From Macrocybe gigantea (Eukaryota; Basidiomycota; Agaricomycetes; Agaricales; Callistosporiaceae): a stretch of 24,620 nt of DNA. Where the stretch lies: NCBI GenBank assembly GCA_011319805.1, contig SJRY01000142.1, forward strand, positions 1 to 24,620, written 5' to 3'. The notes beneath the pieces were generated by a model that saw only the letters and a program-made list of their open reading frames with translations, was not told where the DNA came from and searched no databases. Below, one piece after another: positions 1 through 9,497 of this stretch; within the stretch, counting starts at the first letter, position 1, and every line of letters begins with the position of its first letter. Made by a program: the position numbers and the translations under genes.

Positions 1-685
1 TTATCGAAGAAGGGATGCACCGGACGATCCACTTCTTATGTCGGTGCGTCGCGCGTAGACGTCCTGTGGCATGTGCATCAAAAACTCCAATCTGATGTTC
101 CCATGTCTCGCAAAGGGGAAAACTCAGTCCATTCTCACCCGCGAACGCCTTGATTCTGCCGGGTTACTCGGTCCTCGGAAACACTGATGCCGCTGATATC
201 AACGTGGATTTGCGCTGCGGCTCCGGGTCAAGTGTTCACTTCACTGACCTCTAAACCGGAGGTTTTCCGCCCGAAACATCGGAAAAAAAATGCAGGCATC
301 TTCAGTGCATACCCACAAGCGTGAGGCTGTGGTTTTAGCGCAAGTCTGATGGTCGCTCTGTTGAGACGTGTAAAACTTGTCAATGTCTAAGTGCACACTT
401 ACCAGTATCCCCTCAAGTGACTGCACAAATGATCTCAGCGTTGATGGCCGCTCGTAGTGGCGATGCACGGCTCCAACTCATTTTGTAACATCCACAGTCG
501 TGACTCTAAAGAACATCAAGGAGAGCCCAAGAGACAGGAACGGTCTCGACGTCCGTTATGATACATTCCACGATTCTTGCAATTGTCCGATGGCACAAGA
601 GAGACCAAAGACATTAGTGTACATTCAGACGGAAAGGACGGAACAATAGCAAAAGGAACTTTGAGCCACTGATTTCCCTTCCAAT
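1..685. other. No supported gene; 3' flank of the E2 gene
   Basis: I see no coding region that I can support here. The open frames are short and their translations show no recognisable domain. The last 200 bases or so lie just downstream of the E2 stop codon on the minus strand and probably include its 3' untranslated region. A partial gene entering from the left edge cannot be excluded. Confidence 0.5.
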
Positions 686-2506
686 TCAAATCCCCTCGCC
701 AATGAGCCTCGCGGGGGCCTCGACCCAACTTCTCCAGCACTCAACAAACGCCGCCAGCTCAGCACCCTCAACGACACGGTGGTCCGCGCTCCACCCGACG
801 ACCATCTTCAGCCTCCTCTCGCCCCACACCTCGTCGCCCTCCTCCACATCCTCTGCCACGCGCTGCTCCCACGACTTCCTCTTCCTCTTCCTCTCCATAT
901 CCTGCACCCACGTCGCGCGGCCGAGCGCCACGATCGCGACGCCCCCTCGCCACGCCGCGGCACCGCGCTCGCCGCTGCCCGTCACCGATCGCGCCAACGT
1001 TCGACACCGTCAGCGTGCCACCGCGCTTGGGCATCTCCTTCACGGTCAGCCCAGACGGCGTCTGGCGGCCGAGGTGCGCGAGGTGCGAAAGCGTGGAGGC
1101 GAGGGCGTAGACGGACGACGTGTGTACGTTCGTCAGCGTGGGCGTGTAGAGGCCCGTCGGCGTGGAGAGGGCCAATGAGATGTGCGGCGTCGGGCGAACG
1201 GTTAGCGTCGGTTTCGGTCCTGGCTGGCCATCCTGCGAATGGACAAGGGGATTGATGGAGCTGCGGAGCAGAGGCCATTCTATCATGGCTTTTCCGAGCG
1301 TCTTGAGCAGGAAGGGAAGGTACGTTAGTCGCGAATATTTGGCCGAGTCTGGAATAGACGGTGGTTGTGGAACGGGGTATAATGCGGACGGATCGATGAG
1401 GAGGGGCTTTTGGTTGGTATTCTTGGATGTGTGGCGGGAAGGTAGTGCAGTGGTATATTGGCATTGAGAATGGGAAGGAGGTTATGCAGCTCCGTCAAAT
1501 CTAAAGTCGTGGTGTATCTAACGAAACGATCAGTCAATATGAAGAAATACGCAGACGAGAAATGCGTACCCAAATTGCGGAATTTCTAGGCTCTACGAAG
1601 CAGTCAGCGGTGAGCTGGAGCGCATATATTCGATGAAATCGACGGTACCTTCGTCATTGCCTTCCACATCCATAGCGAGTTCTACCCAGTTCAACAACAG
1701 CGTCCTGACCCTGCGCGGCAGTGACTTCAGCACCACCTCCTATGGTGCGAACGCCGCCCTCCACGAACGCGTCAACATCTTTCTTTTCTATCCTTCCAGC
1801 CTTGCCAGAGCCAGGCGCTATCAAAGCGAGGTCGACGCCTTTTTGCTTCGCATAGTGTCGGACGGACGGAAGTGCGAGGATGTCCACATTGCTCGCGGGC
1901 TCGGGTTGGGAGAGAAAGTTGCTGCGGCTGGTTCGGGTCCAGAGGGTGTGGACGACGGGCTGGTTGCGGTGATTCTTGCAAGGGGCTGATTCTTGCGCGA
2001 CCGTTCTCTGACCTTGGTCCGTCGACGAAGACGCTTCTGCACTCTGGTCCGACGACCGCGCAATACCATCCTGGGAGTCCACGCCAGAAGCCTCGCTGCG
2101 CTCCTCGTCTTCAACTTCAATCAAACACAGGCCCTGACCGACCTTGGCGATTCCTCCCTCTGGAACCAACAGCTCCTTCACAACGCCGTCGAAAGGGCTC
2201 GTGATCTCCACGCTGGCCTTGTCGGACTGGACTTCACAGATCGGGTCAAAGGATTGAACTTTGGATGCCGGCTGGACGGTCCTGTGATAGATTTAGACAC
2301 AGTACATTTGCTGTCAGATTTCAGAAACATCAGGAGGGGAAGGGACAGACCACTTTATAACCTCGCACTCCGTGATACCCTCCCCAATATCAGCAAGCTT
2401 GAACTCCTCAGAGCCCAGGCGACGCGTGTCGTGTGGAGAAATCGCGGAAACGCGACCACGGCCCCCTGCCGGCCTAGAAGAATGCGGACAGGCTGCCGCC
2501 GATCAT
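686..2506 (-). CDS. Branched-chain 2-oxoacid dehydrogenase E2 (dihydrolipoamide acyltransferase), frame-disrupted
   Basis: This gene encodes the E2 core of the mitochondrial branched-chain 2-oxoacid dehydrogenase complex, which transfers branched acyl groups from lipoyl-lysine to CoA in Val/Leu/Ile breakdown. In order I can read a presequence-like segment (RFLHTTR), a lipoyl domain (FKLADIGEGITECEV, then VQSDKASVEI with the lipoyl lysine in SDKAS), a peripheral subunit-binding domain (LALPSVRHYAKQKGVDL) and the acyltransferase domain (LDLTELHNLLP, LTYLPFLLKTL, TLTVSNVGAIG) ending in WSADHRVVEGAELAAF. Proposed exons are about 2506-2351, 2281-1649, 1592-1570 (a 23-nt microexon, SLEIPQFG) and 1517-686, with introns of 69, 56 and 52 nt. 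The frame breaks near 1671 (one base missing), 1403-1411 (one missing) and 942-985 (one extra), and probably again near 2415. Homology continues across every break. The start is uncertain: the ATG at 2506 is a candidate, but no single frame links it to the lipoyl domain. The catalytic motif reads DHRVVEG, with Glu where Asp is usual. Identification is secure; intactness is not. Confidence 0.88.
2282..2350 (-). other. Intron in the E2 lipoyl domain
   Basis: This 69-nt GT..CAG intron interrupts a Trp codon (TG|G) between EVIKW and TVQPASK. Removing it joins the two halves of the lipoyl domain in one frame, which supports this part of the model and shows that the break here is splicing rather than an indel. 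Confidence 0.8.
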
Positions 2507-3048
2507 GACGACGCGCCTGGAACTGGGAGGTCTCGAGAAACTAGACGCAGGTTTGAAAAGTGCCTGCAAGCTCCCACAGTCTTGAACGTCGTTCCTGGAA
2601 CTCCGTGGGTCACCACCCGCTTTGAAGCAGTCGATACGCTGGTTGACTGCATTGGTGTTGTTCAAAGAGACACTCCTTCAGAAAGATAGCTTTACTACTC
2701 GTCGCGAAGAATGTTGGACGAAATGAGCACCCCCGTCTTGAAATGGAGGGTGAACGGATAAGGATAAGATCCGGGACATCAGAGCATTATTGTTGGATCC
2801 GAGAGACACATGTCGCCAATGGAGTTGTCACGATATTTGCGCCAGTATGTCTCTCACAGACGGTCCACCGTCCTTAAACGCGATTATACTTGCCAATCTA
2901 GCACTTTAATGTCGAATTCTGAGTTCTTGAGGTCACTAATTCATCTGGCTTAGGAAGGAGAAAGCTTGGCGAAGTCGGCGTTTTTTGAGTGGATATGTTT
3001 ATCTGAACGTATACTGTTCTGCTGCCATTGTTGTTCGCACTTATTCTA
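2507..3048. other. Divergent intergenic region between E2 and the first APH gene
   Basis: This stretch of about 540 bases probably carries the promoters of the minus-strand E2 gene and the plus-strand phosphotransferase. I see no convincing coding region and no clear TATA element. The missing start of the E2 presequence could extend into its left end. Confidence 0.45.
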
Positions 3049-3980
3049 ATGACAGATACAAATTCAAAGGGCGCATCAGACAGCAGAGTGTGAGGACTGT
3101 AAATTATGAATTCTTCAAGCTGACCGAAATTGTTGTTTCAGGTCTGAAAATGTCGCTGTGGCTTTACCTATACCTGCCAAGAAATTCGACGCGCCACCAC
3201 TCACTCTCTTCCGCTCCGTCAAGTTCAAAATACGCAGGCACTTTGGGAAGCTGTACTTTGGAGGCCGGGCCGCCAGAATAGGTCCCAATTCCGTCGTCAA
3301 AGTCAGAGTCCCTCAGTGCGAAATCCAAGCCATGGACTTTATCGCCAAGAACACCAGCGTGCCCGTCCCGCGCGTTTTAGACTTCTTCACTGCCGATGGC
3401 GAGACGTACATGGTGATGCAATGGATTGACGGAGCCCCTCTCTACGATATCTGGCGCAAGCTGTCTGGGGACACACGCAAGTCGATCGTAGACCAGTTAG
3501 GCGACATCGTGCGGGAGATGCGCAGGCTAAATCCACCACACCCTGGAAGGATACATGGCGCGGGAGGACCAGACGCTCAGATGCACGATATTCGCCAGAT
3601 GCGCACTCCTTTCGGCCCGTTCGAGAATGTGGACGAATATCACGACTTTATCGGGCTCAATTACCTTCGAACATCGACCAGCGACCAGTATGCTGACCTC
3701 CAGCCGCGTCTGCAAAAATGCGTAGGCCGGACATATGCTACCAAATTTACTCATGGAGATCTCGCTCCCTACAATATAATGGTCAAGCACGGGAAGGTTA
3801 CCGCTGTGATTGACTGGGAGACCGCTGGCTGGTATCCCGAATACTGGGAGTATACTTCGATATATCGCAGCAGTGGTCTCACGAACGGTTTTTTGGGAAA
3901 TGATCAGAGAAGTGCTCGATCCATACCCTGATGAACTTGATTCAGATGAATGCATATCTGAGGTCTTCACCCGGATTTAG
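3049..3980 (+). CDS. APH/ChoK-family phosphotransferase, copy 1 (C-terminal frameshift)
   Basis: This is a small-molecule kinase-like protein of the aminoglycoside phosphotransferase (PF01636-type) family; its substrate is unknown. Exon 1 is 3049-3089 (start MTDTNSKGASDS) and exon 2 begins at 3142 after a 52-nt intron with a gtgagg donor, a CTGAC branch site and a TTTCAG acceptor. Visible motifs are the conserved QWIDG in the N-lobe, the catalytic loop HGDLAPYN and the metal-binding IDWETAGWYPEYWEY. Compared with the neighbouring copy, one T is extra in a six-T run at 3889-3894. As read, this ends the protein early at 3931 in a foreign tail. Dropping the extra base restores GFWEMIREVLDPYP and a stop at 3978-3980, matching copy 2. 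Either this is a homopolymer error or the copy has lost its last 25 or so residues. The GTG at 3158 is not the start; the exon lengths match copy 2 exactly. Confidence 0.87.
3090..3141 (+). other. Intron 1 of APH copy 1 (52 nt)
   Basis: The intron has a GTGAGG donor, an internal CTGAC branch-like site 24 bases before the end and a TTTCAG acceptor. It sits in phase 2 of codon 14. The equivalent intron of the downstream paralogue (4276-4327) has the same length and phase, which supports both 5' exon models. Confidence 0.8.
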
Positions 3981-4234
3981 ATTCCTTGCGGGAAAGGCTC
4001 GAAATATAGCGGGTACTAGCCTTTAACTAGATTTTAGGGTTACCTGCACAGGATATCCGCTCACGCGCTCACGTCCCATTGTGGCTCGAAAGGCGCCTGA
4101 TAAAATAGAGCTTCACTGTGCGGAATTCAGTCTCAGTGCGTGAAGCAGACTGTTGACTGAGGAGATGAGTGTATTTGTTTAAATGTACTTCTGTTGGTCA
4201 CTTTCTTTCGTTGCTGCCTTCGCCACATATTCCA
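3981..4234 (+). promoter_or_regulatory. Intergenic spacer and presumed promoter of APH copy 2
   Basis: About 250 bases separate the two tandem phosphotransferase genes. It presumably holds the 3' end of copy 1 and the promoter of copy 2. No clear TATA box or other site is visible, so the call rests on position alone. Confidence 0.35.
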
Positions 4235-5165
4235 ATGGCGCACAGAGATGCGACAAACGCGTCTGATGATAGAGAGTAGGGTCTGTAAAATCCGAGTTCT
4301 GCATCCTGATAGAGGATACTGTCTTAGGCTAGAAAACATCACAACCGCTATACCTGTTCCTGCTGACAGCTTCGATGCGCCACCTCTCAACTTATTTCGC
4401 TCCGTCAAGTTCAAACTACGTATGAGCTTCAGCGAGCGATACTATGGAGCCCGCGCTGCAAGGATAGGTCCCGATACCGTCGTAAAACTCGGAGCGCATA
4501 TGTCTGAAATCCAGGCCATGGATTTCATCGCCAAGAACACGAACATACCCGTCCCGCGCGTCTTGGACGTTTTCAGCTTCAAAGACAAGATGCATCTGGT
4601 CATGCAGTGGATCGACGGAGTCACCCTTCATGATATCTGGCGCAAGTTGTCGGTGGAAAAACGAAAGTCGATTGTAGACGAATTGGGCGGCATAGTGCGC
4701 GAGATGCGTAAGCTGAACCCCCCATATCCGGGAAGGATACATGGCGCGGGAGGACCAGATGCTCAGATGCACGATGTTCGCCAAATGCAGACCCCGTTTG
4801 GCCCATTCGAGAATGTGAACGAATATCACGACTTTATCGGGCTCAATTACCTTCGAACGTCAACCAGCGACCAGTATGCTCACCTTCAGCCACGTTTGCA
4901 AAAATGTGTAGGCCGGACGTATGCCACCAAATTTGCTCATGGCGATTTTGCGCCTTACAACATCATGATCAAGGATGACAAGGTCGCTGCTGTGATTGAC
5001 TGGGAGACTGCTGGCTGGTATCCCGAGTATTGGGAGTATACTTCAATATATCTCAGTGGCAGCCTGTCGAAGGGCTTCTGGGAAATGATGAGGGAAGTGC
5101 TGGATCCGTATCCTGATGAACTGGAATCAGATGAATGCATATCTGAAGTTTTCACTCGAAATTAG
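4235..5165 (+). CDS. APH/ChoK-family phosphotransferase, copy 2 (intact, 292 aa)
   Basis: This is an intact paralogue of the preceding gene. Exon 1 is 4235-4275 (MAHRDATNASDDRE) and exon 2 is 4328-5165, joined through a 52-nt intron at the same codon and phase as in copy 1. The protein has the two-lobed APH layout: the N-lobe runs through FIAKNTNIPVPRVLD and LVMQWIDG, the catalytic loop is H218-G-D220-F-A-P-Y-N225, and the metal-binding Asp is D238 in IDWETAGWYPEYWEY. There is no signal peptide or membrane segment, so a cytosolic enzyme is likely. An unspliced reading from 4194 is also open, but the paired ATG and intron in copy 1 argue for the start at 4235. Related fungal proteins are usually annotated only as phosphotransferase-family proteins; whether the target is an amino alcohol, a metabolite or an antibiotic cannot be read from the sequence. 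Confidence 0.9.
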
Positions 5166-5998
5166 GTATTTTCATATCTGGAGTGTGCATATTTACAATG
5201 TACATCCTATGCAGTCTTCTGTCTCTTTGCCATTTCCGTTTGCATAACTTAGTCTAGCAGAGAACCAGTCTAAGTTTGTAAGCAGATATTCCTTCAAAGC
5301 CTGGACGACATTAGAAGGCAAAGATTGCCCCACCTTGGTTCATGAAGCAGAGATACTTGTCAGGCCGCATTCTGAAGGAATCGCCGGGTGATTATACATC
5401 ATGGTCAACACCACAGCATTTCACAAGTATAACACGCGTTGGCTTGACATGCCTCTGATACGACACGGTTTGGTACGATGGCCGGGCGTGATCATGTGAG
5501 CGTCAAGTTCAGTAACTTGGCAGGTAAATTACTGTTGACGAAACAATGCCCCAGGCTACGCTATGCATAGCTCCATTAATCGCCAAGATCCATTTATTTT
5601 CGTTGCTCGAAATTACGGCATTGATGAGAGCAAGTATTCTACAAGCGCTGACCAGAAGGTGAGATCCCCGCTCCGTCTCTTGCTTTGTATGTACTTTTCT
5701 TCACTGAACTTTGAACTACGAAAAGTAATGAAACGGACATCTGAGATCACCAACATTTCCATCAATTTACCACGCCGCTGAAGAGAAGGCCACCTAGAAA
5801 TCACTCAGCCACCGAACAGTTGAACAGACGCGTTGGGCGTCCAGTGTTCATCATGGTATTTCCCTTGCACGCAACTCTTGACGAGATACATCGGCATCAC
5901 TAGTTCTCCATCATAGAAGCTTCTAAGAGCATAGTATCAGGGGCATTTAATCCGACTCGGATGGACAGATGGTGAGATGGATCTGTATGCTGCCTGAC
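5166..5998. other. Intergenic region upstream of the P450
   Basis: These 830 or so bases hold only short open frames on both strands with no recognisable domain. The region probably contains the 3' end of the second phosphotransferase gene and upstream regulatory sequence of the P450 gene. Confidence 0.45.
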
Positions 5999-6085
5999 TA
6001 TATAATGGGGCTCCACTATTAACTTCGCTAGCACGCTCTCTGTGCCCTTCCATCTGAGACTCCTACATCCTCATCCTGCGCTATA
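5999..6085 (+). promoter_or_regulatory. Core promoter and 5' UTR of the P450 gene
   Basis: A TATATAAT box lies at about 5999-6006, some 80 bases before the ATG at 6086. The interval between is pyrimidine-rich (CTCTCTGTGCCC, CTACATCCTCATCC), as often seen around transcription starts of filamentous fungi. This is the clearest core promoter in the window. Confidence 0.6.
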
Positions 6086-8260
6086 ATGAACTCCAATTTG
6101 ACGGCGTACTGGGCAATTGCTGCTCTGTCCTTCTGGGTGATAAATCACCTTCTATCAGCCAGAAATCGCAAATATCCCCCAGGTCCTCGAGGATGGCCCA
6201 TCATAGGGAATTTTCTTGATCTCCAGGGAGATCACTGGCTCACCTTCACGAAATGGAGAATGAATTATGGTATGATGTCCATTTGTTGAGTTTACTTCCA
6301 AAAGCCAGTCTAACATCTTCTTAGGCCCTCTCACGTATCTCTCTGTGCTCGGGAAACCCATAGTGGTGCTCAATTCCCACAAGGCTGTCGCAGATTTGCT
6401 GGACCGCAGAGCCGGGCTATACTCTGACCGGCCTCCTTTCATCTTGGCATCAGAAATCGCCACCAGAAACCTCATCGTCCTTCTAATAGGACACACAGAT
6501 TTGTGAGTTCCTCAACTCGTTTTCTCATGTTGTGGAAATCATGAGGAGACATTATGTTCATGCTATAGATGGCGGCGGCTGCGCCGTGCAGCTCACAAAG
6601 CCATTGGCAAGTCCATCACGCCAAGTTACTACCCAATCCAAGCGAGGGAAGCTCTCATCCTTACCCAAGGCTTATTCACGGAACCTGAGTCGTGGAACAA
6701 GCAACTGAAGCAGTCAAGTTTCACAACGGTCGCCTGATGCAATCTAAAAGCTAACGCAGTGATTTCTACAGAACCACCGCATCAGTGTTCTCATCCATTA
6801 TCTACGGCACGCCTCCGCTAGAGTCCTCTGACGACCCGAAGATTGAGCGCATCAGGGACTTTGCACACCGTATTTTGCAGATGCTCACACCTGGACGGTA
6901 CCTTGTCGAGTTCCTGCCATGGATGAAACACTTACCCAGTCGGATGGCAAAGTGGAAACGAGAGGCTGAAGAGTATTATCCTCGTGCCGCTGCTGAGTTT
7001 GGAAAAATGTATGATGATGTCAAAGAGCGTACGGTGGATTGTTTCATTCTCACCGTTACTGATTGATGTCGTGACCTTCTTCGTAGGGTAAGGGTGACGA
7101 GAACCCGAGCTTTACGGCGAATTTGATCAAGGATCAGGATAAACATAACTTAACCAAGACCGAAGCTTTGTTTCTAGGTGCCACCATGTAGTAAGGAGTC
7201 CCTTCCGAAAAGGATTCTTCGGTCTGAAAAACTCATCTTGCCTGTTTCTGTCGCAGCGCCGCCGGTGAAGATACTGTGCGTATATCCGTCAGCCGAACTG
7301 GTCCAAGATGACGCTGATCTGCGACTAGTCTGCAGCAACTCTTGCCTGGTTCATACACTGCATGGTCCTGTATCCCGAAGTTCAAAAGAAAGCGCACGAG
7401 CAGCTTGATTCTGTTATTGGACAGCATCGAGTACCCACATTTGAAGACTACAACGACCTCCCTTATGTCCTCGCGATCGTCAGGGAGGTTCTGCGCTATA
7501 GGCCTGCTTCGCCAATTGGTGCGTTCTCTTTCCGCCGTTCTTGATCCCCACAATTTCATTTCGGGTTATTGATGGGATAACAGGCACACCACATTACATC
7601 CTAAAAGTATGTATGTTGAGGCTATGGGGCTGGACTGACTTTGCCTGAATCAGGACGATATCTATGATGGACATCTCATTCCTGGGAAAGCAATCATCAT
7701 AGCGAACATCTGGTAAATGCTACCGTGGCCCATTCGACTTTGCAATGTTCACTGACCATGCAAGTATCCAGGGGTTTGAACAGGGATCCAGACGTCTATG
7801 GTCCCGATGCTGACGAGTTCAAACCGGAGCGCCATCTTGATGAGAGCGGCCGACTGGCAATCATCGCTCCAGAGATCCCAGAAGGCCACGTTACTTTTGG
7901 ATTCGGAAGGCGGTGTGTATTCGTTAGGAGCCATTTTGCACCGATACGCGTTCTGATTGGTTTTCAGAATATGTCTTGGCCGACATGTAGCGCTAGCGTC
8001 GTTCTTCATTGACGTGGTTACGATTTTGTGGGCTGTGGAGATTTCTCCAGCCAAAGATGCGGAAGGAAAGCCGGTCTTGCCGTCGACGGATGAATGTGAC
8101 AACAACGGGATTATCGTGTAAGCTTCCCACTTCCCCGTCGATTTACGGTTGATGCACCCATTGGAATAGGTCTCCACTACCGTTCGACTGCGCAATTGCC
8201 CCTCGCTTCCCTGAAGCCGAGACAATTCTAAATGAAGCTCAAGAACGCTATCAATCTTGA
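6086..8260 (+). CDS. Cytochrome P450 monooxygenase (12 exons, 514 aa)
   Basis: This encodes a microsomal class E P450 that would use NADPH-P450 reductase to hydroxylate an unknown substrate. Exons: 6086-6269, 6325-6502, 6569-6712, 6772-7033, 7087-7190, 7257-7275, 7329-7518, 7584-7606, 7654-7712, 7772-7912, 7968-8117 and 8170-8260. All junctions are GT..AG and keep frame (1545 nt). The N-terminus is a hydrophobic anchor (IAALSFWVINHLL), followed by the hinge YPPGPRGWPIIGN. Further motifs are the C-helix WRRLRR, I-helix AAGEDTSAA (Gly294-Thr297), K-helix ExxR as E350-V-L-R353, FKPERH, and the haem loop FGFGRRICLG with Cys437 as thiolate ligand. Two exons are very short (19 and 23 nt). It resembles the large basidiomycete P450 group often labelled O-methylsterigmatocystin oxidoreductase-like; that label says nothing about its substrate. 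No frame break is seen. Confidence 0.93.
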
Positions 8261-8382
8261 CATTCATACCATTCTGCTTGGTGTAGTCTGGAAACGGGAG
8301 GAGTGTATGGAGAAGTTGCGCAGATGAGACTGCATTAGTCAGCAGACCTGAGCACTATGGAATGTAACGTTACTTTTCACCA
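8261..8382 (+). promoter_or_regulatory. Short intergenic spacer upstream of the DUF6914-like gene
   Basis: Only about 120 bases separate the P450 stop from the next start on the same strand. It must hold the 3' end of one transcript and the promoter of the other. No TATA box is evident. Confidence 0.35.
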
Positions 8383-9052
8383 ATGTCGTTTCTCAACATT
8401 CTCGGTACCAAGAAGTATTGCCTCTACATCGCCTACGATCTGCAGGCCAACGTCAAGCCAGGTCAAGAGCGCTTTCACACGGCGCTCCTCGTCCTCCCAA
8501 AGAAGATCTCAGGCTCCGACGCGACAAGCGTCTGCGGCACAAAACACGATGCGCGAAACGTGATCAGAAACGAGGAAGGGCAGGTGTGCGTCAAATGGGT
8601 CTATGAGCCCGCGCGCGTGCCGCCTCGCACGAGCAGGCTCGTGGCTTTATTGTGCATGGGCGAGATCGTCGGCGGTTCCAAGGGAGTGGACAGATTAAAC
8701 GAGCTGCTCGCGGGCGTGCGGGTCGTGCAAGACGATCCGGCTTGGCGATGCCGCGACTGGGCGTTCGACGATCTTACGGTGAGCCCACGACTCTGATGCA
8801 TATCCTCCGAAAGAAAAAAATATAGTAAACGCACGCCAGGCTGTTATCCAAAATGGCGTGGTCGAGCTGGACAAGTCCTTCCAAAACCAGAGCATCGAAG
8901 AAATGTGGCGAAACGGACTGGATTTCGCAGAGCTGCATTGGAAGACTCCTCGCGAGGACTATCTTCCAATGTGCGACGCATCCGGGAGAGAGATCAAATC
9001 TAACATCGGAAGAGTCGAAGGCGAACGGAGAAGTGTTTCAAATTGCGGGTAG
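8383..9052 (+). CDS. DUF6914-like fungal protein (2 exons, about 202 aa)
   Basis: Exon 1 (8383-8778) and exon 2 (8840-9052) are joined across a 61-nt intron (GTGAGC..GCCAG). The protein has the pattern I associate with DUF6914 proteins of Agaricomycetes: an opening strand (KKYCLYIAYDL), a RFHTALLVLPK block, a central WVYEPARVPPRTSRLVALL segment, and RCRDWAFDDLT, where a Cys-x2-Trp pair closes the domain. The function is unknown. There is no signal peptide or membrane segment. The C-terminus is doubtful. The frame used here ends at TAG 9050-9052, but from about 8998 the next frame also reads well (EVFQIAGSFEDEAVICSW) to a stop near 9113. Given the single-base breaks elsewhere, one extra base in the AAA run near 8997 could hide the real C-terminus. 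Confidence 0.75.
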
Positions 9053-9497
9053 CTTCGAGGACGAGGCGGTTATATGTTCGTGGGCGGTGGATTACGAGCC
9101 ACTCACAAAATAACGTGCACCGCTGACATGCTATGCATTTTTTCGAGCCTTGATGCGCAAGCTCACTATCTATGACCTATGTAGCAGCGGTCCATCTTTG
9201 TTTCAACCGGCGGTGTTTGTGGGTCCATATTTTGGTTTATTTATGGGTTTCAGCAGCCTTATGACCACAGCATACATATACTCAATTTCAGTGATTAAAG
9301 CAAGCACATCAGAAAGAGTGGAACCATAATCGTAAGCATAGATCAATGCGTACCCAACGAACGAGGCTCTGGCGATACTTCTTTATCTGCAACAAGGCTA
9401 GGATATCAAAACTTTTACAAAACAGCAGACTTTTAATGAGACACGCGACTTGCAACGACAAAGAGCACAAGGGAAAAGAAAGAACGGACAAGAAAGC
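9053..9497. other. Convergent intergenic region
   Basis: This AT-richer interval lies between the 3' ends of the DUF6914-like gene (plus strand) and the dehydrogenase gene (minus strand) and should hold both 3' untranslated regions. If the alternative C-terminus of the DUF6914-like protein is right, its first 60 bases are coding. Confidence 0.5.

Noticed and set aside
702..1467. Long plus-strand and extra minus-strand open frames rich in Arg, Ser and Pro
   Set aside because: They overlap the E2 acyltransferase exon, whose homology is clear; they are GC-rich antisense or shifted-frame shadows.
3158..3931. APH copy 1 starting at GTG 3158
   Set aside because: GTG starts are not expected in nuclear fungal genes, and the upstream ATG exon with a consensus 52-nt intron is mirrored exactly in copy 2.
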